Source: Pseudomonadota bacterium
Lineage (GTDB): Bacteria; Pseudomonadota; Alphaproteobacteria; UBA9655
Direction: 5' to 3'
Length of the DNA stretch: 5,747 bases
Assembly: GCA_021809225.1 (NCBI GenBank)
Contig: JAKBAL010000160.1
Span: forward strand, 1-5,747
Part shown: one piece after another, positions 5,451-5,747 of the stretch
Layout of the letters: each line of letters starts with the position of its first letter
Position numbering within the stretch: position 1 is the stretch's first letter
Notes under the pieces: model-generated
The model's input: the letters and a program-made list of their open reading frames with translations, nothing else
Told to the model about the DNA's origin: nothing
Database searches by the model: none
Program-made: the position numbers and the translations under genes

Positions 5451-5747
5451 ATGAGAAAAATTCTTTTTTCATACTTAATTTTTATCCTTTCAATCCCTAT
5501 AGCTTACGCATTTGATGATCAAGAAAGTGGAATTTCAAAGCAAGCCTCTATAAAGGTTCCCACAGATCACGCCAAGAATATTATGGAGAAAATGAAGGAA
5601 GAAGAACTGGAACTTAATAGGATGGTAGAGAAAAGACAGCCTGTGAATGCCCAAGCACTGGCTTTAATAGAACGGAAAAATAAGTTGCGTAACAAGCTTG
5701 TCAAAAAACATAAAGAAAAATCACAAGAGGCAATGAAGCAACTTGAA
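5451..5747 (+). CDS. secreted, charged coiled-coil-like protein, N-terminal part
   Basis: ATG at 5451 opens 99 codons that run off the window without a stop. The first 20 residues are a signal peptide (MRKILFSYLIFILSIPIAYA) with a good AYA cleavage site before FDDQESG. The mature part is rich in Lys, Glu, Gln and Leu (MEKMKEEELELNRMVEKRQ, then ALIERKNKLRNKL), with a heptad-like pattern suggesting a long helix or coiled coil. It is probably periplasmic or exported. The only ribosome site is a weak AAGG about 11 bases upstream. It is the only plus-strand gene seen and is transcribed away from the ankyrin gene. The family is not recognised. Confidence 0.65.
   Translation, partial: MRKILFSYLIFILSIPIAYAFDDQESGISKQASIKVPTDHAKNIMEKMKEEELELNRMVEKRQPVNAQALALIERKNKLRNKLVKKHKEKSQEAMKQLE

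Overview
The window looks like accessory DNA from an AT-rich, host-associated bacterium. The evidence is several secreted proteins (a V8-type serine protease, a large secreted ankyrin-repeat protein, small signal-peptide proteins), heavy gene decay, and GC-rich palindromic elements resembling the interspersed elements of intracellular alphaproteobacteria. A Rickettsiales/Holosporales-like or other amoeba/protist symbiont is a reasonable guess, but nothing here fixes the taxon.

Region 1 (1-1207, minus strand) holds the remains of a plasmid- or phage-type replication operon: the C-terminal part of a replication-initiator-like protein, whose stop overlaps the start of a single-stranded DNA-binding protein (ssb). 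It is more GC-rich than the rest even outside the inserts. Four very GC-rich hairpin elements (A 1-28, B 570-685, C 857-951, D about 1087-1207) lie in it. A interrupts ssb, B and C interrupt the replication gene, and D lies at the junction with an unrelated gene. The protein segments on both sides of B and C are free of stops and keep family motifs. Removing 116 and 95 bases respectively joins them exactly codon to codon.

Region 2 (1208-5183, minus strand, AT-rich) is a run of genes for secreted proteins, mostly broken. In transcription order: a secreted ankyrin-repeat protein with a C-terminal permuted papain/NlpC-like domain (one nonsense codon, two frameshifts); a small secreted protein preceded by three copies of a TCGTACGA palindrome and lacking a normal start codon; a V8-like trypsin-fold protease with an intact catalytic triad but two in-frame TAA codons; and a signal-peptide fragment whose domain resembles the His half of the ankyrin protein's C-terminal domain, cut off by element D.

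Region 3 (5217-5747) has a short intergenic stretch and then, on the plus strand, the first 99 codons of a secreted, charged, probably coiled-coil protein running off the window.

The genes do not form a pathway. The AT-rich part reads as a decaying cluster of exported, probably host-interaction proteins placed next to a fragment of a mobile replicon. The main unexplained signal is the set of GC-rich elements inside conserved replication genes.
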